Made by a program: the position numbers and the translations under genes
Notes under the pieces: model-generated
The model's database searches: none
What the model saw: only the letters and a program-made list of their open reading frames with translations
Told to the model about the DNA's origin: nothing
Shown here: positions 1-8,489 of the stretch, in pieces
Layout: every line of letters begins with the position of its first letter
Numbering within the stretch: position 1 is the stretch's first letter
Source: an uncultured Solimonas sp.
GTDB lineage: Bacteria; Pseudomonadota; Gammaproteobacteria; Nevskiales; Nevskiaceae
Assembly (NCBI GenBank): GCA_946478985.1
Contig: CAMLDZ010000022.1
Span: 1-35,105 of the forward strand
Length of the DNA stretch: 35,105 nt
Reading direction: 5' to 3'

Positions 1-45
1 ACCCTCGTCCTCATCGCCGAGGCATTACGATAGTGTCAACAGGCC

Positions 46-831
46 CTAGCGCAGCTTGATGTCGAACAGCACGTCTTCGCCGAAGTCGAAGCGCCGCACC
101 TGCGGGCGCAAGGCCTCGGAAAGCCTCTGCACCGGCGGCAGCTGCAGGCCGCGGCGACCTTCGCCGAGGATCAGCGGGGCGACGGTGACGAGCAGCCGGT
201 CCAGCGCACCGGCGGCGAGAAAGCGCGACACGGTGACACCGCCGCCTTCGACCAGGACACGGCGCACGCCGCGCGCGTGCAGCCGTTGCAGCAATGCCTG
301 CGGCGCGAAATCCGCCTCGTCCAGCTGCAGATGTTCGCCATGCGCCAGCGTGCGCAGCGGCGTGGACTTGCGCGTCAGCAGCAGCGTTGGTGCGGCGCCG
401 TCGTGGAACAGCTTGCGCTCGGCTGGCACGCGGCCGCGCGGATCGAGCACCACGCGCAAGGGATGGCGGCCGGCGACGTGGCGCACGGTCAGCTGCGGGT
501 CGTCGGCGATTACGGTCTCGGCGCCGACGATCACCGCGTCGCACAGCGCGCGGACGCGGTGCAGGTGGGTGCGGTCGCAGGCGCCGGTGACGTATTGCGA
601 ATCGCCGTTGTGGGTGGCGATGTAACCGTCCAGGCTCTGGCCGAGCTGGGCGACGACATAGGGCGTCTGCAGCAGCGGCGTGTACAGCGACAGCAGCTGC
701 GCGGCCGCGCTGTCGGCGGCCTGCGGCCAGCGCGTGGCCGCAGGTTCGCGTGCTTCGGAGCGGCGCCGGAGCAGCGCCCACATGGCCTCTTCGGCCAGCG
801 CTTGCTGCGGCAGTGAGTCCGAATCCGGCAT
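46..831 (-). CDS. Stand-alone RibD C-terminal (DHFR-like) reductase
   Basis: The 261-residue protein matches the reductase half of RibD, which reduces the ribosyl side chain of a pyrimidine intermediate of riboflavin synthesis with NADPH. Visible family features are the AQLGQSLDGYIAT segment near residues 61-73 and GAETVIADDPQLTVR near 103-117. The N-terminal deaminase domain of full RibD is absent. Instead there is a helical, charged extension of about 55 residues that I do not recognise. The gene is divergent from tadA, with about 94 bp between the start codons. Riboflavin reductase or another NAD(P)H reductase of the same fold are both possible; the fold call is firm, the substrate is not. 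Confidence 0.82.
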   Translation of the reverse strand: MPDSDSLPQQALAEEAMWALLRRRSEAREPAATRWPQAADSAAAQLLSLYTPLLQTPYVVAQLGQSLDGYIATHNGDSQYVTGACDRTHLHRVRALCDAVIVGAETVIADDPQLTVRHVAGRHPLRVVLDPRGRVPAERKLFHDGAAPTLLLTRKSTPLRTLAHGEHLQLDEADFAPQALLQRLHARGVRRVLVEGGGVTVSRFLAAGALDRLLVTVAPLILGEGRRGLQLPPVQRLSEALRPQVRRFDFGEDVLFDIKLR

Positions 832-889
832 CGAGTACGGTCCTGATGGGTCAAACGCAGGATAATAGGGCCGCTTCGGCGGCTGCTGA

Positions 890-1468
<579 letters not shown>

Positions 1469-1475
1469 TTTTCGT

Positions 1476-1598
1476 CCCCCTCTCCCGTGTGCGGGGAGAG
1501 GGTTGGGGTGAGGGGCGCGCCGCATGCGGGGTGCGTATTTGGAAGCTGCCCCTCATCCGCCCTGCGAGCACCTTCTCCCCGTACACGGGGAGAAGAAA
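1476..1598. repeat. Composite intergenic inverted repeat, two hairpins
   Basis: This element fills the gap between tadA and the convergent ankyrin gene. Hairpin 1 pairs CCCTCTCCC (1478-1486) with GGGAGAGGG (1494-1502). Hairpin 2 pairs CTTCTCCCC (1572-1580) with GGGGAGAAG (1587-1595), each around a 6-base loop. GGGGTGAGGGG (1505-1515) and CCCCTCATCC (1549-1558) form a longer imperfect outer pairing. Repeats of this general look recur between genes in many proteobacteria (recalled, not searched). It could act as a bidirectional terminator here; hairpin 2 is followed by a short A-rich run on the plus strand but has no clear U-tract for tadA. Confidence 0.7.
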
Positions 1599-1605
1599 AT
1601 GAGCC

Positions 1606-2268
1606 CTAGTTGCCGGCCAGTTCCAGCAGCGCAGCGGTGCCCAGATGGCCGCGCTCGCGGGCGATCTCGGCGGCGGTCTTGCTGTCCTCGGTCTGCAGCT
1701 GGCGATCGACGCCGCGCGCGATCAGCAGCTTGACCAGCCCTTCGAAGCCGCGCGACGCCGCCAGGTGCAGCGCCGTGACATTGCTGCCGCCAACGTAATG
1801 GATGTCGGCGCCAAGGGCGATCAGCAGCGGTGCCAGGCTCTCGCCGGCCGGGCCGGCGATCGCCGCATGCATCGGCGTATTGGCCATGGGGTTGCCGGAG
1901 ATCGCATCCAGCGGAGCCCCCAGCCCGACCAGCGTCAGCACCGCGCGCTTGGCGCCGAGGAAGGCCGCCAGATGCAGCGGTGTCCAGCCATCGACGCTGT
2001 GCGCCTGCAGCGCGGCCGGGTCGGCGATCACCAGCTCGGCGACACGGCGTGCGTCGTCGATCGCTGCGGCTTCGAACAGGTCCAGCGGGCGGAAGCCGGC
2101 GAGCAGCGCGGCGATATCGTGCGCGCCGTTGTAGAGCGCGAACATCAGCGGCGACAGGCCGCCCGGCAGCGCATCAGTGGCCTGCGTGGCATCGCGCTCC
2201 AGCGCCGCCTTGGCGGCTGATAGATCGCGGTTCTGGATCGCCAGCATCAGCGGACGCACCTGGCTCAT
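1606..2268 (-). CDS. Ankyrin repeat protein
   Basis: The 220-residue protein contains about five ankyrin repeats, the clearest being DGWTPLHLAAFLGAKRAV, ANTPMHAAIAG and NVTALHLAASRGFEGLVKLL. Ankyrin repeats are protein-binding scaffolds; the partner is unknown. No signal peptide or membrane segment is visible, so it is probably cytosolic. I place the start at the ATG at 2268, which has GAGAG six bases upstream; a GTG at 2274 is also in frame. It lies 73 bp downstream of the secreted hydrolase gene on the same strand and may be co-transcribed with it. A specific function cannot be assigned. Confidence 0.85.
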   Translation of the reverse strand: MSQVRPLMLAIQNRDLSAAKAALERDATQATDALPGGLSPLMFALYNGAHDIAALLAGFRPLDLFEAAAIDDARRVAELVIADPAALQAHSVDGWTPLHLAAFLGAKRAVLTLVGLGAPLDAISGNPMANTPMHAAIAGPAGESLAPLLIALGADIHYVGGSNVTALHLAASRGFEGLVKLLIARGVDRQLQTEDSKTAAEIARERGHLGTAALLELAGN

Positions 2269-2341
2269 CGGCACTCTCGGCTCAAAAACGGACGCGCAGC
2301 CTAGCGGCGAAATGCTGCTGGCGCCAGCGCCGCCGCGCGCC

Positions 2342-3340
2342 TCAACGCGTGTAGCGAGCGAAGAAATCCAGCAGGGTGGCGCTCGCCGAGATGTCAGTGC
2401 TGGTCTTGCCGATCACCGAGACCGGCAGATACTGCCAGCCGCCCGGCCAGGCGTGTCCACCGCCGTTGACGGTGTAGCCGATCACATCGCGGCCGGAGCC
2501 GCAGACCTGGTGGATCGTCTGGCGCACCGTGGTGCCGTCAGCGGTGCTGTCGGGCAGATCGTTGATGATGGCGGCGGAGGCGATGCAGCCATTGCGCGCG
2601 GCCCAGAATGCCAGCGTGGAGTCCGCCGAGCGGATGTTGCCGGCGCCGGCGTAAGGCACGATCGGATCGGCGCTGCCGACGATGAAGCTGATCGGCCGCG
2701 GCGTACCGCCGCTGCAGGCGGTGGCCAGGCCGTTGCGCAAGGCCGCCGCGACCACGCCGACCGCGGCGATGCGATCGGAAAGCTGGCAGGCCAGGCGCTG
2801 CGCCATGAAGCCGCCATTGGACAGGCCGGCCGCATAGACGCGGCTGGCATCGGCGCCGTAACCGCCGACGGCAATATCGATGACGCGGCCAAGGAAGCCG
2901 ACGTCGTCCTTGCTGGTGTCGGGACTGGACGGGTCATCGGTCCAGACACCGTCCGCGGCTTCCGGCAGGAACACCCAGACGCCGCGTGCGGCGACCTGCG
3001 GGGCGATCACCGACAGATTGGCCTGGTTCTGCGGCGAGCCGCTGTTGCCATGCATCATCAGCACGGCCGGCGCTTGCTGCGTCGCCGGTTCGGGGCGTAT
3101 GACGATGAGCTTGCGGCTGCGGCCGTTGTGGGTGAACTTCAGATCAAAAGCGGCGGTGCCCGGCGTCAATTCCAGCGCCCGATCCTGAATGCGGATAACC
3201 GTGCGCGACAGCCATTTCGATGCGACCTGCGTGGTGCCGACCTGCACGCCGGCAAGCGGATCGTTGGAGGCGGCAAGGCCGATACTCGTCGCGATCGACA
3301 GGCAGATGCCGATCAAACCTTTGAACCATGGCAGTTTCAT
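2342..3340 (-). CDS. Secreted PHB-depolymerase-family alpha/beta hydrolase (LpqC-like)
   Basis: This 332-residue protein has an N-terminal signal peptide (residues 1 to about 24, ending in a LAA-type site) and an esterase/PHB-depolymerase fold. The likely oxyanion segment is LMMHGNSGS (residues 95-102). The nucleophile is Ser174 in GLSNGG, the acid is probably Asp225 in GSADPIVPY, and the base His296 in GGGHAWPGG. The family hydrolyses polyhydroxyalkanoates or feruloyl and other esters; the substrate here is unknown. The start at 3340 is chosen because it begins the signal peptide and is preceded by GAGGGG; the open frame runs further upstream without support. Confidence 0.85.
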   Translation of the reverse strand: MKLPWFKGLIGICLSIATSIGLAASNDPLAGVQVGTTQVASKWLSRTVIRIQDRALELTPGTAAFDLKFTHNGRSRKLIVIRPEPATQQAPAVLMMHGNSGSPQNQANLSVIAPQVAARGVWVFLPEAADGVWTDDPSSPDTSKDDVGFLGRVIDIAVGGYGADASRVYAAGLSNGGFMAQRLACQLSDRIAAVGVVAAALRNGLATACSGGTPRPISFIVGSADPIVPYAGAGNIRSADSTLAFWAARNGCIASAAIINDLPDSTADGTTVRQTIHQVCGSGRDVIGYTVNGGGHAWPGGWQYLPVSVIGKTSTDISASATLLDFFARYTR

Positions 3341-3508
3341 GTGATCGCGCCCCTCAAGGCCCTGTGCAGATGCGGCGTCCGGAGAACGCAGGGGTTCTCC
3401 CACCGGCAACGGCAGCCTAGATGTCGCGGACGTTTGCAGGCGTGCTGACCGGACGACCGGCCGCATCGGGCGCCTGCGCGGCAGCAGGGGGGCGCCGGGG
3501 CGGCATTT

Positions 3509-4696
3509 TCAGCCGCTGCGCAGGACCTCGCTGATCTGCTGTGGTGCCAGATCGGTCCATTTCTCCAGCACGGCACGGGTGTCGCTGCCCAGCGGATGGC
3601 TGGGCTGCAGCGGCACCGGGGGCACCCCGTCGAAACGGAAAACCGACTGCTGGACGACCAGAGGGCCGAACTCCGGATGCTCGATGCGGCGCAGCGAGCC
3701 GCGCGCATGCATGTTCTCGTCTTCCATCACCGCGTCGAGCCCGCGCACCGGCGAGCAGGGGATGCCGGCGGCGATCAGGCGCGCGAACAATGCAGCAGTG
3801 TCGAAGCCGGCGGTCCACTCGCCGATCAGGCGGTCGACCTCATCCATGTGGGCGACGCGCTGCTTGAGCGAGGCGTAGCGCGCCTCCGCGAGCAGGTCCG
3901 TGCGCTGCATCACCGCAAGCAGTTTCTGCCATTGCGGCTCGCCGACGCAGATCAGCGCCAGATGGCCGTCGCGGGTCGGATAGACGTTGTACGGACACTC
4001 GGCGAGCCCGCCATGACGGTTGCCGGTTCGCATGAATTCGCTGGCGCCACCCTTGAACCAGTGCATGCCGAGATTGGAGCTCAGCGACGCGTAGATGGCG
4101 TCCTGCATCGACACCTCAAGCCGTCTGGCGACGCCGCTGCGCTCACGTTCGTAGAGGGCGGTGACGATGGCGCCGTAGAAATGGATGCCGGCAAGAAAGT
4201 CGGCGATCGCCGGGCCGCATTTCACCGGTGGCAGATCGGCGTAGCCGGTCACCTGCAGCGCGCCGGACATCGCCTGGATCGTCAGATCCATCGCCGGATA
4301 TTGCGCGTAAGGGCCATCGCGTCCGTAGCCGGAACTCGACGCGTAGATCAGACGTGGATTCAGCTGCTGCAGACGTGCGGCGCCCAGACCCAGGCGGTCC
4401 ATCACGCCGGGCGCGAAATTCTCGGCGAGTACATCGGCTTTCAGCGCCAGCGCTTCGAGGGCTTCGCAACCGGCCCTGGTCTTCAGATCGAGAACGATGG
4501 CGTCCTTGCAGCCGTTGATCATCGCGAACGGCAAGCCGGCTCCGCCCACGGTGCAACGGCGCCGCAGCGCCTCGCCGCCCGGCGGCTCGACCTTGATCAC
4601 GGTGGCGCCGGCGAGGGCCATCAGATAGGTGGCGTAAGGGCCGTTGTAGATCTGCGTGAGATCGACGACCAGCAGGTCCTGCATCGGAAATGGCAT
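3509..4696 (-). CDS. CaiB/BaiF (class III) CoA-transferase
   Basis: Class III CoA-transferases move CoA between acyl donors and acceptors without a ping-pong pool of free CoA. The protein (395 residues from the ATG at 4696) opens with the characteristic LLVVDLTQIYNGPYAT and GATVIKVEPPGG segments. The catalytic Asp is Asp137 in the PAMDLTIQAMSG motif. Neither the ATG at 4696 nor the one at 4684 has a good ribosome site. The open frame extends to 4813, but the extra residues are not family-like. It is divergent from the LysR gene, with a T-N11-A dyad between, so it is the probable regulatory target. The acyl substrate cannot be inferred. Confidence 0.9.
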   Translation of the reverse strand: MPFPMQDLLVVDLTQIYNGPYATYLMALAGATVIKVEPPGGEALRRRCTVGGAGLPFAMINGCKDAIVLDLKTRAGCEALEALALKADVLAENFAPGVMDRLGLGAARLQQLNPRLIYASSSGYGRDGPYAQYPAMDLTIQAMSGALQVTGYADLPPVKCGPAIADFLAGIHFYGAIVTALYERERSGVARRLEVSMQDAIYASLSSNLGMHWFKGGASEFMRTGNRHGGLAECPYNVYPTRDGHLALICVGEPQWQKLLAVMQRTDLLAEARYASLKQRVAHMDEVDRLIGEWTAGFDTAALFARLIAAGIPCSPVRGLDAVMEDENMHARGSLRRIEHPEFGPLVVQQSVFRFDGVPPVPLQPSHPLGSDTRAVLEKWTDLAPQQISEVLRSG

Positions 4697-4770
4697 CGCG
4701 GACACGAGGCTGTGGGCGGGGGTTGCGAATGCTATGTTTGGCCCGCGGCCGCGGAGAACCAAGACTCCGT

Positions 4771-4783
4771 TATGCCCGTCATA
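4771..4783. promoter_or_regulatory. Candidate LysR-type regulator box (T-N11-A)
   Basis: TATG (4771-4774) and CATA (4780-4783) form an inverted repeat around five bases, giving the T-N11-A spacing with dyad symmetry expected of LysR-family binding sites. It lies 52 bases before the lysR start and 74 bases before the divergent CoA-transferase start. A perfect 12-base palindrome, CCGCGGCCGCGG, lies at 4743-4754 in the same spacer. The match is short and rests on spacing, symmetry and location. Confidence 0.5.
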
Positions 4784-4835
4784 GCGGCTTCGCATGGCGC
4801 GGCGACAAAACATCAGATGCCGCGAGGAGAAGCAG

Positions 4836-5816
4836 ATGGATATCCGGCAACTGCGCTACTTCGTCGGCATCGCCGACTGCGGCAGCCTCATGAAAGCCAG
4901 CGAGCGGCTGCACGTCGCGCAGCCGGCGCTGAGCGTGCATCTGAGCACGCTGGAAACGCAGCTGGGCGTGGCGCTGATGCGGCGCAGCAGCCGCGGTGTC
5001 GAACTCACGGCCGAAGGGCGCGAGCTCTACGATCGCGCCACCACGCTGCTGCGCTACTACCGCGAGACGATCGAGAGCGTGAAATCGCATCGCTCGCGCG
5101 CCAGCGGCACGGTATCGCTGGGTATGCCTTCGAGCTGCTCGCCGCTGCTGGTGCCGGAACTGTACCGGCGCGTGCGTGCCGAGCTTCCCGATGTATCGCT
5201 GTACATCACCGATGCCAGCACGGCGATGCTCTACGAGTGGCTTATAGACGGACGCATCGATTTCGCAGTGCTGTTCAGCGTGCCGGACGATGCGCACATC
5301 GACAGCACGCCGTTGCTGATCGAGGAGTTCTGTCTGGTCAGTCGCGCCGATGGCAAGCCTTATGCGCCGACCATCGATTTCGATGACATCTTCGACCTGC
5401 CGCTGGTGCTGTCCTGCCGCTCGACCACCTGGCGCAAGATTCTCGACGACGTCGCCGAGCGCAACGGCAAGCGCCTGCAGGCGCCGCTGGAAACCGAGTC
5501 CGTCAGTGTGATCAAGTCCGTGGTGCAGTCCGGCGAAGCCTGCGGGCTGTTGCCGGCCTCCTCGGTGCAGGCCGAGCGGCTCGACGGCAGATTCCGCGTG
5601 CAGCGCATCGTCAAACCGGAGATCCGCGGCGTGCGCTCGCTGGTCTGCCTGCGCAGTGTGCAACCCACACCCGCGATGCGCGCGGTGCGCGACTTGCTGA
5701 TCGATATCGTCAAGCGCAATGGCGTCACCTGGGATCGCGATGGCGAGTTCGACCCGAGCCGGGTCACGCCGATCCTGCGGGCGCTGCCCAGCAAGCTGCT
5801 GCCGGTCAGCCGTTAG
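4836..5816 (+). CDS. LysR-family transcriptional regulator
   Basis: The 326-residue protein starts with the winged helix-turn-helix typical of LysR proteins (MDIRQLRYFVGIAD, then ASERLHVAQPALSVHLSTLE, residues 1-60). A periplasmic-binding-protein-like effector domain follows (about 90-300). The start at 4836 has an AGGAGA ribosome site; the open frame extends to 4794 but that region overlaps regulatory sequence. It is divergent from the class III CoA-transferase and lies beside the monooxygenase cluster, so it probably controls one or both in response to a small-molecule inducer. Its stop codon overlaps the end of the alcohol dehydrogenase remnant by three bases. Confidence 0.93.
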   Translation: MDIRQLRYFVGIADCGSLMKASERLHVAQPALSVHLSTLETQLGVALMRRSSRGVELTAEGRELYDRATTLLRYYRETIESVKSHRSRASGTVSLGMPSSCSPLLVPELYRRVRAELPDVSLYITDASTAMLYEWLIDGRIDFAVLFSVPDDAHIDSTPLLIEEFCLVSRADGKPYAPTIDFDDIFDLPLVLSCRSTTWRKILDDVAERNGKRLQAPLETESVSVIKSVVQSGEACGLLPASSVQAERLDGRFRVQRIVKPEIRGVRSLVCLRSVQPTPAMRAVRDLLIDIVKRNGVTWDRDGEFDPSRVTPILRALPSKLLPVSR

Positions 5817-6028
5817 GGCTGCGTCGCGGTTTCGTGTACCAGCACGGCGCGGCCGGTGACGCGCCCGGCCTTGAGATCGAGCAGGGCCTGTTTGCAGAAG
5901 TGCAGATCGGAATGGCAGACGCCGGCGTGCGTCACCTCGACCAGCACCTCGCTGCCGCGCGGCACCGGCGTCGGCAGCTCGAACTTCTGCAAGGGCTCAT
6001 TGGCCTTCACCACCATCCAGGCATGCAT
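5813..6028 (-). pseudogene. Zinc alcohol dehydrogenase remnant (internal deletion)
   Basis: The 71-codon frame begins as a normal zinc-dependent alcohol dehydrogenase: MHAWMVVKANEPLQKFELP, then VLVEVTHAGVCHSDLHF, which includes the first catalytic-zinc Cys. After about residue 45 it jumps to LLDLKAGRVTGRAVLV, which resembles the extreme C-terminus of the same family. About 280 residues, including the Rossmann fold and the other zinc ligands, are missing while the frame is kept. A good AGGAG ribosome site and the ATG survive. I read this as an in-frame internal deletion that left both ends; a functional mini-protein is very unlikely. Similar dehydrogenases often accompany Baeyer-Villiger monooxygenases. 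Confidence 0.75.
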
Positions 6029-6287
6029 CGGCGATCTCCTGCACGCTGTCGCGCAGGACCTCAGTGTCCATGGAAGGCAAGCGCCGAGGCGCGGGGATCA
6101 CTGCGGGGCGGCGCGTAGCCTCGCAAATAGGGTTTGCTTCTGCCTCCGATAGGGACTTCGTATGACCGGCGCTGCGATGGGCATGCTTATAGTCCGCAGC
6201 ATCAAAAACCAGGACCTGCCCGCCGTCGCGTCGTCGCGCCGCCGGCGCAGCGTCGAACGGCGCCGGTGGCCAAGGCGGCGCCGGCGC

Positions 6288-6707
6288 ATGGAGAGAGGCG
6301 TGAAAGACGAACTGGAGATCCGCAGCCTGATCGAAAACTACGCCGACGCCGTCAATCGCCGCGACGGCGCCGCAATTGCCGCGCTATGGGCGGAGGACGG
6401 GCGCTGGAGCGTGCCGGAAGTCGAAGTGCTCGCAGACGTCCGCGGTGCGCAGAACATTCGCGCGACCTGGGAGGCCCTGATGGCGGCGATTCCCAAGGCC
6501 TTCTTCATCTGCATGCCGGCCGGCATCCGTGTCGACGGTGACGAGGCGACAGCGCGCTCCTATGGCACCGAACTGGTGACCGACGGCGAGGGCGCCACGC
6601 GCTACGGCTGCGGCTTTTATGCCGACCGCTTTCGCCGTCAGGACGGGCGCTGGCGCTTCACCGAACGCGTCTGGACCACGATCGACCGTGTGCTGATCCC
6701 GTCCTGA
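6288..6707 (+). CDS. SnoaL/NTF2-like domain protein
   Basis: The 139-residue protein has the cone-shaped NTF2/SnoaL-like pattern: LEIRSLIENYADAVNRRDG, then AALWAEDGRW near the start, and a C-terminal RYGCGFYADRF...RWRFTERVW strand pair. Such proteins bind or act on small hydrophobic molecules as isomerases, cyclases or dehydratases; no substrate can be named. The start is uncertain: ATG at 6288 lacks a clear ribosome site, and a GTG at 6300 is preceded too closely by GGAGAGAGG. The open frame extends to 6162 as Arg-rich sequence that does not look like protein. The monooxygenase starts 39 bp downstream, so the two probably form an operon. Confidence 0.8.
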   Translation: MERGVKDELEIRSLIENYADAVNRRDGAAIAALWAEDGRWSVPEVEVLADVRGAQNIRATWEALMAAIPKAFFICMPAGIRVDGDEATARSYGTELVTDGEGATRYGCGFYADRFRRQDGRWRFTERVWTTIDRVLIPS

Positions 6708-6746
6708 TGCAGCGGCGCACGCAGAAATAGACTGGAGAGAAGCAAT

Positions 6747-8399
6747 ATGTCACCGCAAGCCGACGCCGGCGATCACGCCGTCTGCACTTACGATCTGATC
6801 ATCGTCGGCGCCGGCGTCTCCGGCATCTACGCGATCCGGCACGCGCTGCAGCGCGGCTGGTCGGTTCGCTGCTATGAAGCCGGGTCCGGCGTCGGCGGCA
6901 CCTGGTACTGGAATCGTTATCCGGGCTGTCGTGTCGATATCGAGGGGGCCGAGTATTCGTACTCGTTCTCGGAGGAATTGCAGCAGGACTGGACCTGGAG
7001 CGAGCGCTATCCCTCGCAGCCGGAAGTCGAGCGCTACTGCAAGCACGTTTGCGAGCGCTTCGGCCTGTTGCCACATGTCACCTTCAACACCCGTATCGAT
7101 GCGGCGCATTTCGACGAGGCGGATCGCGTCTGGATCGTGCGCACCGACAGCGGTGCGCGTGTGCGGGCCCGCGTAGTGGTGATGGCGGCAGGACTCTATT
7201 CGCAGCCGTATCGGCCCTCTTTCGCGGGCCTCGACGATTTCGAGGGCCAGAAGATCTACAGCTCACGCTGGCCGGAGCGGCCGGTGGATTTCACGGGTAA
7301 GCGGGTCGGCCTGCTCGGCACCGGTGCCTCCGGCGTGCAGCTGGCGCCGATCATCGCCGCCCAGGCCGGCCACCTGAGCGTGCTGCAGCGGACGGCGACC
7401 TACACCGTGCCGCTGCGCAACCTGCCGCTGGACGAGGGGCAGACGCGCCGGCTGAAAGCCAACTATCCGGCGCTGCGTGAGGCCGAGCGCGTCTCCGGCA
7501 TCGGCTTCACGCACCTGCACATGCGGCCGACGCCGCCGCCGTCGCTGTCGGCCCTCGCGGTCAGCGACGAGGAGCGGCTGCGCATCTATGAAGACCGCTG
7601 GGCCTCCGGTGGCCTGAGTTTCTACTACACCTTCATCGACCTGCTGAGCGATGAAACCGCCAATCGCACGCTCGAACGCTTCCTCAAGGACAAGATCCGC
7701 ACGCGGGTGTCCGATCCGGAGATCGCCAGAAAGCTCACACCCGGACCCGAAGAGCCGGTGATGACCAAGCGTCTGACCGGCGACACCGGCTACTGCGAAG
7801 CGATGGAGCGAGCCAACGTCGAACTGGTGGATCTGCGCGCCGAGCCGATCCGCCGTTTCACGCGCAAGGGCCTGATCGTCGGCGAGCGCGAGATCGCGCT
7901 GGACATCAGCGTCTTTGCCACCGGCTTCGACTTCGGCAGCGGCGCACTCGCACGCATCGACATCCGCGGCCGCGGCGGCCGGGCGCTGAAAGACCATTGG
8001 GAGCAGGGCGTGCGTACGTATCTGGGCATGATGTCGCACGGCTTTCCCAACCTGTTCTGGATCTCCGGGCCCGGCTGTCCGTTCTACAACCCGATGTTGC
8101 TCGCGCAATACCAGTTCGCGCAGATCGAGCGTTTTCTGGACGGGCGCGAAGACGCCCAAGAGCCTTTGGAAGCGACGGCGGAAGCGGAGGCCGAATGGAC
8201 AGCGCTGCACCATTCGATCGCCGAACAAACGCTGTTCCTGAAAGGGCAGAACTACTTCGTCGGCGCCAACATTCCGGGCAAGCGGCGCGAAAGCTCACTG
8301 TTCCTTGGGGGCTTTCCGCTCTATGTCGAGCATTGCGACAGGGCAGCGTCCAAGCGTGAAGGCTTCGTTGGCGCGCCCCGGGCCGCAGCTGTCTGCTGA
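6747..8399 (+). CDS. Baeyer-Villiger-type flavin monooxygenase (CHMO-like)
   Basis: The 550-residue enzyme resembles type I Baeyer-Villiger monooxygenases, which use FAD, NADPH and O2 to turn ketones into esters or lactones. The FAD Rossmann motif GAGVSG is at 21-26, followed by the family segment GGTWYWNRYPGCRVD (50-64). The NADPH Rossmann motif GTGASG is at 191-196. Thr340-Lys341-Arg342 fits the region of the catalytic Arg, and FATGFD is at 390-395. The fingerprint FxGxxxHxxxWP is present at 165-176, but the His is Tyr171. GGAGAG precedes the ATG. A CHMO-like ketone monooxygenase is most likely; another class B monooxygenase is possible given the altered fingerprint. Confidence 0.88.
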   Translation: MSPQADAGDHAVCTYDLIIVGAGVSGIYAIRHALQRGWSVRCYEAGSGVGGTWYWNRYPGCRVDIEGAEYSYSFSEELQQDWTWSERYPSQPEVERYCKHVCERFGLLPHVTFNTRIDAAHFDEADRVWIVRTDSGARVRARVVVMAAGLYSQPYRPSFAGLDDFEGQKIYSSRWPERPVDFTGKRVGLLGTGASGVQLAPIIAAQAGHLSVLQRTATYTVPLRNLPLDEGQTRRLKANYPALREAERVSGIGFTHLHMRPTPPPSLSALAVSDEERLRIYEDRWASGGLSFYYTFIDLLSDETANRTLERFLKDKIRTRVSDPEIARKLTPGPEEPVMTKRLTGDTGYCEAMERANVELVDLRAEPIRRFTRKGLIVGEREIALDISVFATGFDFGSGALARIDIRGRGGRALKDHWEQGVRTYLGMMSHGFPNLFWISGPGCPFYNPMLLAQYQFAQIERFLDGREDAQEPLEATAEAEAEWTALHHSIAEQTLFLKGQNYFVGANIPGKRRESSLFLGGFPLYVEHCDRAASKREGFVGAPRAAAVC

Positions 8400-8411
8400 A
8401 TCCCGGTTGCG

Positions 8412-8429
8412 GCCCGCGCCGGCGCGGGC
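8412..8429. repeat. Perfect 18-base GC palindrome
   Basis: GCCCGCGCCGGCGCGGGC reads the same on both strands and lies 13 bases after the monooxygenase stop codon. It could be the core of a terminator for that gene, but no U-tract follows on the plus strand. An 8-base palindrome, GTGGCCAC, follows immediately (8430-8437). Confidence 0.5.
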
Positions 8430-8437
8430 GTGGCCAC

Positions 8438-8472
8438 AAACGAAAACGGCGCCGACCGTGAGGAAGGCGCCG
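8438..8472 (-). terminator. Rho-independent terminator of tRNA-Val
   Basis: Read on the minus strand, CGGCGCC and GGCGCCG form a 7-bp stem around a 12-base loop and are followed by TTTTCGTTT. The element starts 18 bases beyond the encoded CCA end of tRNA-Val, which fits termination of a monocistronic tRNA transcript. Confidence 0.7.
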
Positions 8473-8489
8473 CAGACGTAGCTATGAAC

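Noticed and set aside
3596..5386. Plus-strand open frame (596 codons) across the CoA-transferase and lysR start
   Set aside because: It covers two genes in opposite orientations plus their regulatory spacer, so it cannot be a real gene.
6162..6287. N-terminal extension of the SnoaL-like protein
   Set aside because: The extra 42 residues are dominated by Arg runs with no family similarity and no ribosome site; the fold begins after 6288.
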